NCBI RefSeq assembly: GCF_015070375.1
Contig: NZ_JADCLL010000001.1
Location: 1,180,501 to 1,244,500, forward strand
Length of the DNA: 64,000 nucleotides
Direction: 5' to 3'
Origin: Nocardioides kribbensis
Lineage (GTDB): Bacteria; Actinomycetota; Actinomycetes; Propionibacteriales; Nocardioidaceae
Under the pieces are notes generated by a model. That model searched no databases. It was not told where the DNA came from and worked only from the letters and a program-made list of their open reading frames with translations. Position 1 is the stretch's first letter. Every line of letters begins with the position of its first letter. Shown one piece after another: positions 1-9,542 of the stretch. A program made the translations under genes and the position numbers.

Positions 1-816
1 ATCCTCTTCGAGGCCGCCCTGGGCATCGGGATCGCCTCCGGCCCGCTCGTGGGCGGGCTGCTCGGCGAGCAGTCGTGGCGGGCGCCGTTCTTCGGCGTCT
101 CGGTGCTCATGCTCCTCGCCCTGGTCGCGACGGCCGTGCTGCTGCCGGCCACGCCGCCGACCGGACGCCGCACCTCGCTGGCCGACCCCTTCCGCGCGCT
201 GCGCCACCGCCCCCTGCTGCTGCTCGGTGTCACCGCGATCTTCTACAACATCGGCTTCTTCACCATCCTGGCCGCGGGCCCCTTCGCCCTGCCGGAGGCC
301 GGCATCCTCGAGATCGGCTGGATCTTCTTCGCCTGGGGCCTGCTGCTGGCCTTCACCTCGGTCTTCGTGGCCCCGCTCGTGCAGCGCGCGATCGGCACCG
401 TGCCCGCGATCATCGCCATGCTGGCGCTCTTCGCACTCGACCTGGCCATGATGGCCGTCTTCACCACCCACGTGCCGGTGGTCGTCGCGGGCATCGTCGC
501 CTCGGGCGCCTTCATCGGCATCAACAACACCCTCATCACCGAGGCGGTCATGGGCGCGGCCCCGGTGGAGCGGCCCGTCGCGTCGGCGGCGTACTCCTTC
601 CTGCGCTTCTGCGGCGGCGCCGTGGGCCCGTTCGTGGCGCTCAAGCTCGGCGAGAGCGTCGACGAGCACGCGCCCTTCGTCTTCGGCGCCGCCGCGGTGC
701 TGGTCGGCGTGGTCGTGCTGGCGGCCGGGCGCCACGTGGTGGCGGGGCGCACGCCTCACGCCGAGGTGGGCAGCCGCGCGGAGGCCGAGGCCGTCCTGGT
801 GGGCGACGTCGACTGA
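1..816 (+). CDS. MFS transporter, C-terminal part (cut by window edge)
   Basis: The reading frame is open from the first base, so the gene begins outside the window; 271 residues are visible. They form a series of hydrophobic helices separated by short Arg/Gly-rich loops, as in the second half of a 12-helix major facilitator exporter; the first visible residues resemble the end of an N-terminal half and are followed by a central loop (PPTGRRTS) and six further helices. The tail after about residue 240 is hydrophilic and cytoplasmic. The substrate cannot be told from this part. A strong hairpin follows the stop codon. A drug or sugar efflux role is family inference only. Confidence 0.85.
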   Translation: MLFEAALGIGIASGPLVGGLLGEQSWRAPFFGVSVLMLLALVATAVLLPATPPTGRRTSLADPFRALRHRPLLLLGVTAIFYNIGFFTILAAGPFALPEAGILEIGWIFFAWGLLLAFTSVFVAPLVQRAIGTVPAIIAMLALFALDLAMMAVFTTHVPVVVAGIVASGAFIGINNTLITEAVMGAAPVERPVASAAYSFLRFCGGAVGPFVALKLGESVDEHAPFVFGAAAVLVGVVVLAAGRHVVAGRTPHAEVGSRAEAEAVLVGDVD

Positions 817-852
817 CCCGGGACCCTGACCGCCGACCGTCTGGACGAAGCA

Positions 853-880
853 GCGCCCGGAGCCCGAGGGCTCCGGGCGC
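853..880. terminator. bidirectional terminator hairpin
   Basis: GCGCCCGGAGCCC pairs perfectly with GGGCTCCGGGCGC around a two-base centre, giving a 13-bp GC stem. It lies between two convergent genes, the MFS transporter and the lipoprotein, and has no clear T-run, as is common in actinobacteria. Confidence 0.7.
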
Positions 881-922
881 CTGCTCCCCCACGGAAGGCC
901 GTCCAGCGGGTCCGGCGGTGGC

Positions 923-1591
923 TCAGCCCTGGGGCAGGGCCACCGTGATCGTGGCGACGCCGACCAGGAAGTCGCCGGGGATGGCCTTCTTCCCGCTCAG
1001 GCCGTAGGTGGAGTTGAGCAGCTTGGCCGCCACGGGCGAGACGAGCACCTTCGTGCCCTGCAGCGTCGCGGTGGAGTCGGTGGTCTTGAGCGGGTTGAGC
1101 GTGCGCCCGTCGAGCTGGAAGAGGAACGCGCTGCTCACCGCGGTCTGGCCGTTGACCGCGACGTCGCCGTAGACGCGCGAGACGCCCGGGTCGACGTTGA
1201 GGTTCGACAGCCGCACCGTCGTGCCGCCGGCACTGAGGGTCAGCCCCGAGCCCTCGTGCTGGACCTGGCCGATCACGTAGGGCGAGACCTCGCCGGGCTC
1301 GAAGACCGTCACGTTGCCGCCGGTGATGGGGAAGACCAGCGAGCCCTTGACCAGCTTGGCCGTGCCGACCACGCCGGGCGTCACGCCGAGGGAGGACAGC
1401 GCGTCGGTGAAGCCCTTGTCGAGCTTGACCGCGGTCGTCTTGCCCCGCAGCGCGTCGATCGAGGCGACCGCCGCCGGCGCGCTCCCGGCGCCGCCACCGT
1501 CGTCGTCGCCGCAGGCGGCCAGGGGCAGGGTGAGCAGGGCGAGGCCTGCGAGCGCGGCGACGCGGCGGCGCGAGGGGGCGAGGAGCGGCAT
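923..1591 (-). CDS. secreted lipoprotein, uncharacterised (possible HtaA-like fold)
   Basis: 222 residues. The N-terminus has an Arg-rich start, a hydrophobic core and the lipobox LPLAAC (Cys27), so the product should be lipid-anchored outside the membrane; a GDDDGGG linker follows. The mature part alternates short beta-type segments (LVFPITGGNVTVFEPGE, SGLTLSAGGTTVRLSNL) and ends hydrophobic. The pattern recalls HtaA-like or other secreted beta-rich domains, but I do not recognise the family securely. It is transcribed alone, convergent with the MFS gene across the terminator hairpin. Confidence 0.7.
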   Translation of the reverse strand: MPLLAPSRRRVAALAGLALLTLPLAACGDDDGGGAGSAPAAVASIDALRGKTTAVKLDKGFTDALSSLGVTPGVVGTAKLVKGSLVFPITGGNVTVFEPGEVSPYVIGQVQHEGSGLTLSAGGTTVRLSNLNVDPGVSRVYGDVAVNGQTAVSSAFLFQLDGRTLNPLKTTDSTATLQGTKVLVSPVAAKLLNSTYGLSGKKAIPGDFLVGVATITVALPQG

Positions 1592-1719
1592 GGAGCGTCC
1601 TAGGAGGCGCGGAGGGAGGAGCTGACGTCAGGCGATTCGGTGACCTGGCTCACCCGGATTGGTCCCGCGCCGCCGCGGTCTGGTCCACCGGGGCTCCGCG
1701 CCGCCGGCGGCGGGCGCGC

Positions 1720-2997
<1,278 letters not shown>

Positions 2998-3031
2998 TCA
3001 CCGGACAACCTGCACGGTCGAGGAGGCGCAC

Positions 3032-3520
3032 GTGGACGATCTCGACCGCAGGGTGCTCGAGCTCTTCGCCGAGCAGCCCCGCCTCGGCGTGCTGGAGGCC
3101 TCCCGACGCCTCGGGGTGGCCCGCGGCACCGTGCAGGCCAGGCTCGACCGCCTCGCCGCCCGCGGTGTCGTCACCGGGTGGGGCCCCGACCTGTCGCCCG
3201 AGGCGCTCGGCTGGCCGGTCACGGCGTTCCTGACCCTGGAGATCCGTCAGGACTTCTCCCCCGACGGCGGCGCCCACGACGTGGTGGGCGAGCACCTCGC
3301 CGGCATCCCCCAGGTGCTCGAGGTGCACACCACCACCGGCTCCGGCGACCTGCTCGCGCGGGTCGTGGCCCGCTCCAACACCGACCTGCAGCACGTCATC
3401 GACCGGGCGCTGGCCCACCCCGCGATCCTGCGGTCCTCGACCACGATCGCCCTGGCCACGCCGGTGCCCCACCGGGTGCTGCCCCTCGCCCGCCTGGCGG
3501 CGGGCCGGCCCCCGGGCTAG
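3032..3520 (+). CDS. Lrp/AsnC family transcriptional regulator
   Basis: 162 residues from the GTG at 3032, which has AGGAGG five bases upstream. Residues 1-50 form the AsnC-type winged helix (DDLDRRVLELFAEQPRLG, then ASRRLGVARGTVQARLDRL). Residues 65-145 form the RAM ligand-binding domain of alternating strands and helices (HLAGIPQVLEVHTTTGSGDLL). Lrp proteins bind amino acids or related metabolites and usually control a divergent catabolic gene; here that gene is hppD, so tyrosine or 4-hydroxyphenylpyruvate is a reasonable effector guess. The two genes share an 82-bp promoter region. Confidence 0.9.
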   Translation: MDDLDRRVLELFAEQPRLGVLEASRRLGVARGTVQARLDRLAARGVVTGWGPDLSPEALGWPVTAFLTLEIRQDFSPDGGAHDVVGEHLAGIPQVLEVHTTTGSGDLLARVVARSNTDLQHVIDRALAHPAILRSSTTIALATPVPHRVLPLARLAAGRPPG

Positions 3521-4179
3521 ACCTCGTCGGGCGGCGGGGGCGCGGGGGCGAGGGCGGCCGTGACCTCCCGGGCGGCGCGCATGACGTGCTCGGCGACCGT
3601 GCGCTCGTCGACGTCGCCCATGCTGACGATGCCCACGCTGCCCTCGAGGCCGTCGACGTCGATGGGGGCGGCCAGGCCCTGGGCGCCGGTCTGGAGCTCG
3701 CCGAGCGTCACGACGTAGGGCGGGCGCGGCCCCTGGGCCCGGCCGGCGAGGATCGCCTTGCCCGCCGCGCCCTGGAGGAGGGGGTGGCGCGTGCCGACCC
3801 GGTAGGAGACGTGGAAGTCGGTCCACGAGGGCTCCACCACCGCGACGGCGAGCGCCTCGTTGCCCTCGGCCACGGTCAGGTGGGCGGTGTGGCCCACGGC
3901 CTCGGCCAGGGTGCGCAGCACCGGCCCGGCGACGTCGCGCAGCACGGGGTGGACGGCCGAGGCGATGTGGAGCACGCCGAGCCCGACGTGGAGCCGCCCC
4001 CGTGCGTCGCGCCGCACCATCGAGTGCTGCTCCAGCGTGCTGACCAGGCGGTAGACGACCGTGCGGTTGACCTCGAGGGCCGCCGCGAGCTCGGTGACCG
4101 TGAGCCCGCCCGCCGAGGCGGCCAGCACGTCGAGGACGCGCAGGCCCCGGTCCAGGGTCTGGGACGTCTCGGCCGACAT
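3517..4179 (-). CDS. IclR family transcriptional regulator
   Basis: 220 residues. The N-terminal winged helix (LRVLDVLAASAGGLTVTELAAA, then NRTVVYRLVSTLEQHSMV) spans about 10-65. The C-terminal IclR effector domain spans about 80-210 (VAEGNEALAVAVVE, GAAGKAILAG). The effector domain is slightly shorter than usual, since the family is typically about 250 residues. The start is supported by a TAGACT box six bases before ATG, so the message should be leaderless. It overlaps the end of the Lrp gene by 4 bp, convergently. The target is unknown; aromatic catabolism is common for IclR proteins and the hppD neighbour fits. Confidence 0.88.
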   Translation of the reverse strand: MSAETSQTLDRGLRVLDVLAASAGGLTVTELAAALEVNRTVVYRLVSTLEQHSMVRRDARGRLHVGLGVLHIASAVHPVLRDVAGPVLRTLAEAVGHTAHLTVAEGNEALAVAVVEPSWTDFHVSYRVGTRHPLLQGAAGKAILAGRAQGPRPPYVVTLGELQTGAQGLAAPIDVDGLEGSVGIVSMGDVDERTVAEHVMRAAREVTAALAPAPPPPDEV

Positions 4180-4185
4180 GGGGCG

Positions 4186-4191
4186 AGTCTA
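4186..4191 (-). promoter_or_regulatory. -10 box of leaderless IclR gene
   Basis: TAGACT on the minus strand lies exactly 6 nt before the ATG at 4179, the spacing expected when transcription starts at the start codon. Confidence 0.6.
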
Positions 4192-4216
4192 GGACGGCCC
4201 TCGCCCGGGGTCGGGC

Positions 4217-6028
4217 TCAGCCCGACTTGCGCGCCGCCCAGTCGCGGATGCGGTCGATGCGGGCCCGCAGCTGCTCGGCGTTGGCGATGGCCGCCGCCGG
4301 GCCGCCGCACTCCTTGCGCAGCGCGGCGTGGGTGATCCCGTGGGCCTGGCCGGTGCGGTGGTGCCACGCGGCCACGAGCCCGTTGAGCTCGCGCCGCAGC
4401 ACCGCCAGCTGCTCGTGGGTGCTGACCTGGGTCACCGAGTCGGCCGGGCGCGTCTGCGCCGCGCTCGGGGGCGCCGCCGCCTTCTGCTTGCGCGCCCGGT
4501 CGCTCTGGCGCTGCTGGAGCAGCTCGCGCATCTGGGAGGGCTCGAGCAGGCCGGGGATGCCGAGGAAGTCCATCTCCTCCTCCGAGCCGACGTGCACCTC
4601 GCCCTCGTGGCCGAACTCGCCACCGTCGTAGAGCACCCGGTCGAAGCGCGCCTCGGAGCCGAGCGCCTCGAAGGGCAGCTTGTCCTCCTCCGCGGAGGCC
4701 GACTCCCCCTGCTGCGCCTCGGCGAGCAGGTCGTTCTCGGCGGCGAAGATGTCGTCCTCGTCGGTGACCGTGCGCCCGAGCACGTGGTCGCGCTCGACCT
4801 CCATCTCCGAGGCGAAGCCGAGCAGGCGCGGCACCGACGGCACGAAGACCGACGCCACCTCGCCGCGGGTGCGCGCACGCACGAAGCGGCCCACCGCCTG
4901 GGCGAAGAACAGCGGCGTGGAGGTGGTCGTGGCGTAGACCCCCACGGCCAGGCGCGGCACGTCGACGCCCTCGGAGACCATGCGCACCGCGACCATCCAC
5001 CGCGAGTCGTCCTCGGCGAAGGCGGTGATCTTCTTGGAGGCCGCCTTCTCGTCGGAGAGGACCACGGTGGCCGACTGCCCGGTGATCTGGCGCAGGGTCT
5101 TGGCGTAGGAGCGCGCGGAGTCCTGGTCGGTGGCGATGACCAGGCCCCCGGCGTCGGGCACGTGACGGCGCACCTCGGTCAGCCGGCTGTCGGCGGCGGC
5201 CAGCACCGAGGGGATCCAGGAGCCGCCGGGGTCCAGCGCGGTGCGCAGGGCCTGGTTGGTGAGGTCCTTGGTCAGCGGCTCCCCGAGGCGGGCGGCCACC
5301 TCGTCGCCGGCGCGGGTGCGCCAGGTCATCTCCCCGGAGTAGGCCAGGAAGAGCACGGGGCGCACGACGTGGTCGGCCAGCGCGTGGGCGTAGCCGTAGG
5401 TGTAGTCGGCCACCGACCGCGGGATGCCGTCGCCGCCCGGCGCGTAGGTGACGAACGGGATCGGGTTGACGTCGGAGCGGAAGGGCGTGCCGGTGAGGGC
5501 CAGCCTGCGCGCGGCGGGCTCGAAGGCCTCGCGCACGCCCTCGCCCCACGACAGCGCGTCACCGGCGTGGTGCACCTCGTCGAGGATCACCAGCGTCTTG
5601 AAGCGCTCCGTGCGGATCCGCATGGCCAGCGGGTTGACCGCGACGCCGGCGTAGGTCACCGCGATGCCGACGTAGTCCTCCGACGTGCGGCCCTTGCCGG
5701 CCGAGTAGGCCGGGTCGATCGGGATGCCCGCGCGCGCGGCGGCCTCGGCCCACTGGAGCTTGAGGTGCTCGGTGGGGGCGACCACGGTGATGCGGTCGAT
5801 CATCCGGCGCCCCAGCAGCTCGGCGGCCACCGACAGCGCGAAGGTCGTCTTGCCCGCGCCGGGCGTCGCCACGGCGAGGAAGTCGCGGGAGGGCCCGTCG
5901 AAGTACTTCTCCATCGCCGCCTGCTGCCAGGCGCGCAGCGACGGGGCCGTGCCCCAGGCGGCGCGCTGCGGGAAGGCGGGACTGAGCGCGGGGACGAGGT
6001 GGGGTGCGGGCTCGGAGCCGCCCGTCAC
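4217..6028 (-). CDS. DEAD/DEAH-box superfamily 2 helicase
   Basis: 603 residues from the GTG at 6028, which overlaps the TGA of the upstream DUF3039 gene as GTGA, so the two are translationally coupled. Motif I is ATPGAGKTTFALSVAAELL, motif II is ILDEVHHAGD, motif III is LALTGTPFRSD, and motif VI lies in FFAQAVGRFVRART; SEGVDVPRL is motif V. The two RecA lobes span about 35-230 and 250-430. The C-terminal 170 residues hold a charged linker and a small domain with an HHRTGQAHG motif. It is an XPB/SSL2-like single protein widespread in actinobacteria, without restriction partners here. A DNA repair or RNA remodelling role is inference. Confidence 0.9.
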   Translation of the reverse strand: MTGGSEPAPHLVPALSPAFPQRAAWGTAPSLRAWQQAAMEKYFDGPSRDFLAVATPGAGKTTFALSVAAELLGRRMIDRITVVAPTEHLKLQWAEAAARAGIPIDPAYSAGKGRTSEDYVGIAVTYAGVAVNPLAMRIRTERFKTLVILDEVHHAGDALSWGEGVREAFEPAARRLALTGTPFRSDVNPIPFVTYAPGGDGIPRSVADYTYGYAHALADHVVRPVLFLAYSGEMTWRTRAGDEVAARLGEPLTKDLTNQALRTALDPGGSWIPSVLAAADSRLTEVRRHVPDAGGLVIATDQDSARSYAKTLRQITGQSATVVLSDEKAASKKITAFAEDDSRWMVAVRMVSEGVDVPRLAVGVYATTTSTPLFFAQAVGRFVRARTRGEVASVFVPSVPRLLGFASEMEVERDHVLGRTVTDEDDIFAAENDLLAEAQQGESASAEEDKLPFEALGSEARFDRVLYDGGEFGHEGEVHVGSEEEMDFLGIPGLLEPSQMRELLQQRQSDRARKQKAAAPPSAAQTRPADSVTQVSTHEQLAVLRRELNGLVAAWHHRTGQAHGITHAALRKECGGPAAAIANAEQLRARIDRIRDWAARKSG

Positions 6029-6294
6029 GCGTCGTCGCCCGCGTCGTCCTTCATGTTCTCCCAGGCGTCCTTGCACTCGGGGCACACGGGGTACTTCTCC
6101 GGCGCACGGCTCGGCACCCAGACCTTGCCGCACAGGGCGACGACCGGGGTGCCCATGACCATCGCCTCGGTCAGCTTGTCCTTCTCGACGTAGTGGGAGA
6201 AGCGCTCGTGGTCACCGTCGTCGGTCGGGACGGTGCGCTGGTCCTCGCGGACCTTCTCGTCGACCGCGGTGCCGGTTCCGAATCCGAAGCTCAC
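6025..6294 (-). CDS. DUF3039 family small protein
   Basis: 89 residues. It matches the short actinobacterial DUF3039 family: an acidic N-terminus, KVREDQRTVPTDDGDHERFSHYV, then a possible zinc knuckle formed by CGKVW and CPECKDAW. The function is unknown. A TACACT box 6 nt before the GTG marks a leaderless start. Its stop codon overlaps the helicase start, and this coupling suggests a shared role in nucleic-acid metabolism. Confidence 0.85.
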   Translation of the reverse strand: MSFGFGTGTAVDEKVREDQRTVPTDDGDHERFSHYVEKDKLTEAMVMGTPVVALCGKVWVPSRAPEKYPVCPECKDAWENMKDDAGDDA

Positions 6295-6300
6295 CCGGCC

Positions 6301-6306
6301 AGTGTA
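6301..6306 (-). promoter_or_regulatory. -10 box of leaderless DUF3039-helicase operon
   Basis: TACACT on the minus strand is 6 nt from the GTG at 6294. Confidence 0.6.
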
Positions 6307-6319
6307 GGCGAGCCGGACC

Positions 6320-6874
6320 TCAGTTGAGCTCGGGGTCGGCGGGCCGGGTGGCGTGCCAGGCCAGCTCCCCCGGCTGGCGCCGCACGACGTCGCGACGCAG
6401 GTCGGTGACGTCGTCGCGGAAGACGTCGTCGGCGGTGCCGGGCACCACCAGCCAGTCGCCCCCGGCGATCTCGCCCTCGAGCTGTCCGGCGCCCCATCCG
6501 GCGTACCCCGCGAAGACCCGTACGCCGAGGAGCGCGTCGGCCACCTGCTCCACGGGCGTGCCGAGGTCGACCAGCCCGAGCCGGTCGACGACGGCGCGGA
6601 AGCCCGCGGGCGGCTCCCCCGGCCCCAGCAGCGCGAGCGCGATCGCCCCGTCGGCGGAGACCGGGCCGCCCTGGAAGAGCACGTCGGGCTCGACGACCAG
6701 GCGGTCCCAGCCCTCGAGCACCTGCTCGACGCTCACCGGGGTGGGCCGGTTGAGCACGACGCCGACCGCGCCCTCGGCGTCGGCGTCGAGCAGCAGCACG
6801 ACGGTGTCGGCGAAGTGGGGGTCGAGCAGGCCCGGCCCCGCCACCAGCAGCATGCCCGCACCGACCTCGCTCAT
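6320..6874 (-). CDS. YqgE/AlgH family protein (UPF0301)
   Basis: 184 residues, the usual length for the family. Family marks are the GMLLVAGPGLLDPHFADTVVLLL opening, the GAVGVVLNRPT motif, the LFQGGPVS loop and the RVFAGYAGWGAGQLEGE motif followed by WLVVPG. The fold is known, but the molecular role is unsettled; AlgH affects alginate expression in Pseudomonas. It is transcribed alone, between DUF3039 and an uncharacterised gene. Confidence 0.92.
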   Translation of the reverse strand: MSEVGAGMLLVAGPGLLDPHFADTVVLLLDADAEGAVGVVLNRPTPVSVEQVLEGWDRLVVEPDVLFQGGPVSADGAIALALLGPGEPPAGFRAVVDRLGLVDLGTPVEQVADALLGVRVFAGYAGWGAGQLEGEIAGGDWLVVPGTADDVFRDDVTDLRRDVVRRQPGELAWHATRPADPELN

Positions 6875-6907
6875 GGAGCCATCATGGCACCGGGGCGGTG
6901 GGTGCGA

Positions 6908-7444
6908 TCAGGCCGCGAGGGCCGCGCGCAGGCGCCCGAGCAGGCCGGCGGACCGGTGGGCCACCGCGGGCTCGAGGCTCGCGCCCGGCCGCCAGCCGGC
7001 GCGCGCCCGCGCCTCGATACGGGCCCCGGCACGGGCCGCTGCGGCGGTGGCGTGGGTGCCGGCCTGTCCGGCCATCACGGCCAGCAGGTGGTGCTCCTTG
7101 GCCGACGCCTTGCGCAGCGCGGCGGCCATCACCTCGTCACGGGGCTCGGCGCGGTAGTGGTCGAGCACGGCGCGCACCCCGGGCATCTCGTCGGCCGTGC
7201 CGCGCCAGGCGGCGACGACGGCGTCCTCGAGCGCCATCGGCTGGTGGACCAGCTCGCGCTCGATGCGGCCCGACAGGCGGGTGTGCCAGCGCAGCTGGAG
7301 GGCGCCGAGCAGGTCGAGCTCGTCGTGGAAGGCGCTCGTGGCGCCCTCGACGTCGAGCGGGAGCAGGCCGTCGACGCGGGCGTCGGCGGCGGCGATCACG
7401 GCGCGGAGGATCTCCCCGCGGTTGCGGTGGCTGTTCCAGGTCAT
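6908..7444 (-). CDS. conserved hypothetical helical protein
   Basis: 178 residues from the ATG at 7444, chosen for the GAGGAG ribosome-binding site about 7 nt upstream rather than the ORF start at 7465. The sequence is all helical and rich in Ala/Arg, with MTWNSHRNRGEILRAVIAA at the front, a conserved-looking RWHTRLSGRIERELV stretch, and a C-terminal basic tail. There is no signal peptide or metal motif. It is divergent from a TetR regulator, which may control it. Function not recognised. Confidence 0.75.
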   Translation of the reverse strand: MTWNSHRNRGEILRAVIAAADARVDGLLPLDVEGATSAFHDELDLLGALQLRWHTRLSGRIERELVHQPMALEDAVVAAWRGTADEMPGVRAVLDHYRAEPRDEVMAAALRKASAKEHHLLAVMAGQAGTHATAAAARAGARIEARARAGWRPGASLEPAVAHRSAGLLGRLRAALAA

Positions 7445-7504
7445 GGTCACTCCTCGGTCGTTCACGGTTCACGTACCGTGAGTACGTACCGATGGTAGGG
7501 CGGC

Positions 7505-7517
7505 ATACCGGCGGTAT
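7505..7517. promoter_or_regulatory. candidate TetR operator (ATACCG-G-CGGTAT)
   Basis: A perfect 13-bp palindrome lies in the 166-bp divergent region between the helical hypothetical gene and the TetR gene. Nearby are an ACGGT(N6)ACCGT inverted repeat at 7464-7479 and the palindrome GTACGTAC at 7483-7490. TetR dimers usually bind such sites beside their own genes. Which repeat is used is not known. Confidence 0.4.
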
Positions 7518-7598
7518 CCAAGCACCACAGGGGTGACCTGGGCCCGATCCGGCGTGATCCCGCCCACCCGGCGCCACCGGCCCGTGGCGGCGGCCACA

Positions 7599-7604
7599 TA
7601 GGGT
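7599..7604 (+). promoter_or_regulatory. -10 box of leaderless tetR gene
   Basis: TAGGGT is separated from the ATG at 7611 by exactly six bases. Confidence 0.6.
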
Positions 7605-7610
7605 GGGCCC

Positions 7611-8315
7611 ATGGCGAAGTCCTCGGTCTCCAAGCTGGTCCCCAAGGTGCCCGCGGTGCCGGGCGTCAGCCGTCGCCAGCAGTACTCCGCGTCGACCAAG
7701 CGGGCCCTCGTCGACGTGGCCGAGCAGATGTTCACCGAGCACGGCTACGCCTCCACCTCGCTGGACTCGATCGTGGCCGGGGCCGACGTCACCAAGGGCG
7801 CCCTCTACCACCACTTCAGCGGCAAGCAGGCCCTCTTCGAGGCCGTCTTCGAGCGGGTGGAGTCCGACGCGGCGCGTGCGATCCAGAAGGTGCTGCGGGG
7901 CAAGAAGGACCCCTGGGAGAAGGCCCGGGCCGGGCTGCGCACCTTCCTCGAGGTGGTCCAGGAGCCGGGCTACCGCCGCATCGTCGTGCAGGAGGGCCCG
8001 GCCGTGCTGGGCTACGAGCGCTACCGCGAGCAGGAGGAGCGCTCCACCTACGCCAACGTCCTGGAGATCATGCGCTCGGTGCTCGGCGCCGGGCCGTGGG
8101 AGCTCGAGGACGAGATGCTGCAGACCTTCTCCCGCATCTTCTTCGGCGCCATGGCCTCGGCCGGGGAGTCCGTGGCCGGCTCCGACGACCCGATCGCGGC
8201 CGCCGCCCGGGTCGAGGCCGCCATCGGCTTCATGATCGCCGGCTTCCAGGCCCTCGCCGACGCCGGCGTGATGCTGCCGACCGGTCCGCTGGGGCCGATC
8301 ACCACCACCGACTGA
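7611..8315 (+). CDS. TetR/AcrR family transcriptional regulator
   Basis: 234 residues. After a 25-residue basic leader, the TetR DNA-binding domain spans about 26-75, with the recognition helix in SIVAGADVTKGALYHHF, followed by the SGKQALFEAVFERVE boundary. The rest is a helical ligand-binding domain with LEVVQEPGYRRIVVQEGPAVLG, seen in several uncharacterised actinobacterial TetR proteins. A -10 box precedes the ATG directly, and a palindrome in the divergent region is a plausible operator. The ligand is unknown. Confidence 0.92.
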   Translation: MAKSSVSKLVPKVPAVPGVSRRQQYSASTKRALVDVAEQMFTEHGYASTSLDSIVAGADVTKGALYHHFSGKQALFEAVFERVESDAARAIQKVLRGKKDPWEKARAGLRTFLEVVQEPGYRRIVVQEGPAVLGYERYREQEERSTYANVLEIMRSVLGAGPWELEDEMLQTFSRIFFGAMASAGESVAGSDDPIAAAARVEAAIGFMIAGFQALADAGVMLPTGPLGPITTTD

Positions 8316-8345
8316 CGCCGACCGGACCAGTGGTCCCGGGCCGGG

Positions 8346-9386
8346 CTACTTGGCGAAGGTGACCGAGCCGCCGTCGGTGGGCACCAGCTCGATCCAGGTG
8401 CGTCCGGCCGGCACGCTCAGCGCGCCCGCCTTGGTGGACAGCTCGAGCGGCTGGTCGAGTCCCGGCTTGGTCCAGGTGCCGCGCACGAGCGTGCCGCCGT
8501 GGAAGAGCATCGCCTCGCCCTTGCCCTCGAGGGTCGTCTCGGGCACGGGGTTGCCGGCCGGGTCGAGGTAGCCCGCGTCGCCGACCGGCACGCGCAGCAC
8601 GAGCACCGTGTCGGCGGGGAACTCGTCGCCCTGCGCGGCGAAGGTGTCGGTGTTGGTGTAGCCGCCGTCGGCGTAGGTCCAGCTCGTGGTGTGGCTGCCG
8701 GAGAAGCTCGCGGCCAGCGACCGCGCCGGCTGGCCCGTGGGCAGGTCGGACTCCTCGCCCCAGGGCAGGTAGTCGCTGGGCCGCTCGGCGGCGCCGTCGG
8801 TCAGCGTCGTGGTCGCCGCGAGGTCGGTGAAGAGGTTGTAGGGCGCGCTGCGCGAGGAGTCGCGGAAGAAGCCCTTGGCGCCCTCGGCGAAGAAGGTGAT
8901 CCCGGCCTGCTTGATCCGCCCGATCGTGACCGCGGCGGCGCCGCTGGTCACCACGGCGGCGTCGGCGGGGGACACGATCCCGATGTCGCTGGCCCGCATC
9001 GAGCGCACCGGACCCACCGTGCCGGGGATCTCGGAGTAGAAGAAGGCGGCCAGGCGGGTCATCCCGCCCTCCACCAGCTCCTCGACCACCAGGTCGGCCT
9101 CGCCCAGGCCCAGCTGCGGGGCCGCGGAGGAGGTGTTGTCCATCTTCAGCACCATGACCGGGTGGCGCTGGGCGGCCGACTCCCCCTTGCCCACCGGCAG
9201 GCCGGTCAGCGGCCACGTCGCCTCGAGCCGCTCCCCCGCGGCGACGTCCTGGGCCTCGGCGCCGCCCCCGGAGCCGTCGGAGGACTCCTCGCCCCCGCCG
9301 CACCCGGCGAGCACCAGGGCGGCGGCGGCGAGCAGGGCGGTGGCGCGCGCGGCGCGCCGGCGGGTCGGGACGGGACGGATGAGCAC
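8346..9386 (-). CDS. DUF3048 domain lipoprotein (YerB-like)
   Basis: 346 residues from the GTG at 9386. The signal peptide ends in the lipobox LVLAGC, followed by a Gly/Ser/Glu linker. The DUF3048 N-terminal part is recognised from the paired motifs PLTGLPVGK, VMVLKMDNTSSAAPQLGL, ADLVVEELVEGGMTRL and VGPVRSMRASDIGI. A second DUF3048_C part begins near WTYADGGYTNTD. Such proteins (YerB of Bacillus) are surface lipoproteins of unknown activity. An in-frame ATG at 9446 would add 20 residues ahead of the signal peptide, so I prefer the downstream GTG. Confidence 0.88.
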   Translation of the reverse strand: MLIRPVPTRRRAARATALLAAAALVLAGCGGGEESSDGSGGGAEAQDVAAGERLEATWPLTGLPVGKGESAAQRHPVMVLKMDNTSSAAPQLGLGEADLVVEELVEGGMTRLAAFFYSEIPGTVGPVRSMRASDIGIVSPADAAVVTSGAAAVTIGRIKQAGITFFAEGAKGFFRDSSRSAPYNLFTDLAATTTLTDGAAERPSDYLPWGEESDLPTGQPARSLAASFSGSHTTSWTYADGGYTNTDTFAAQGDEFPADTVLVLRVPVGDAGYLDPAGNPVPETTLEGKGEAMLFHGGTLVRGTWTKPGLDQPLELSTKAGALSVPAGRTWIELVPTDGGSVTFAK

Positions 9387-9542
9387 GTCGGGCTCCGATC
9401 GGTGGGAGGTGCGGAAGGACGGAAAGGCTACTGAGTCGATCGACAAAACCAGCGACCGCCCCCAGTGTGCGACCCGGACGCGCTCCGTGGACGGAGGCGC
9501 GCGGGCCGCAGCACCGACGGCGGTCGGCTGCGCGGTGCGGGA

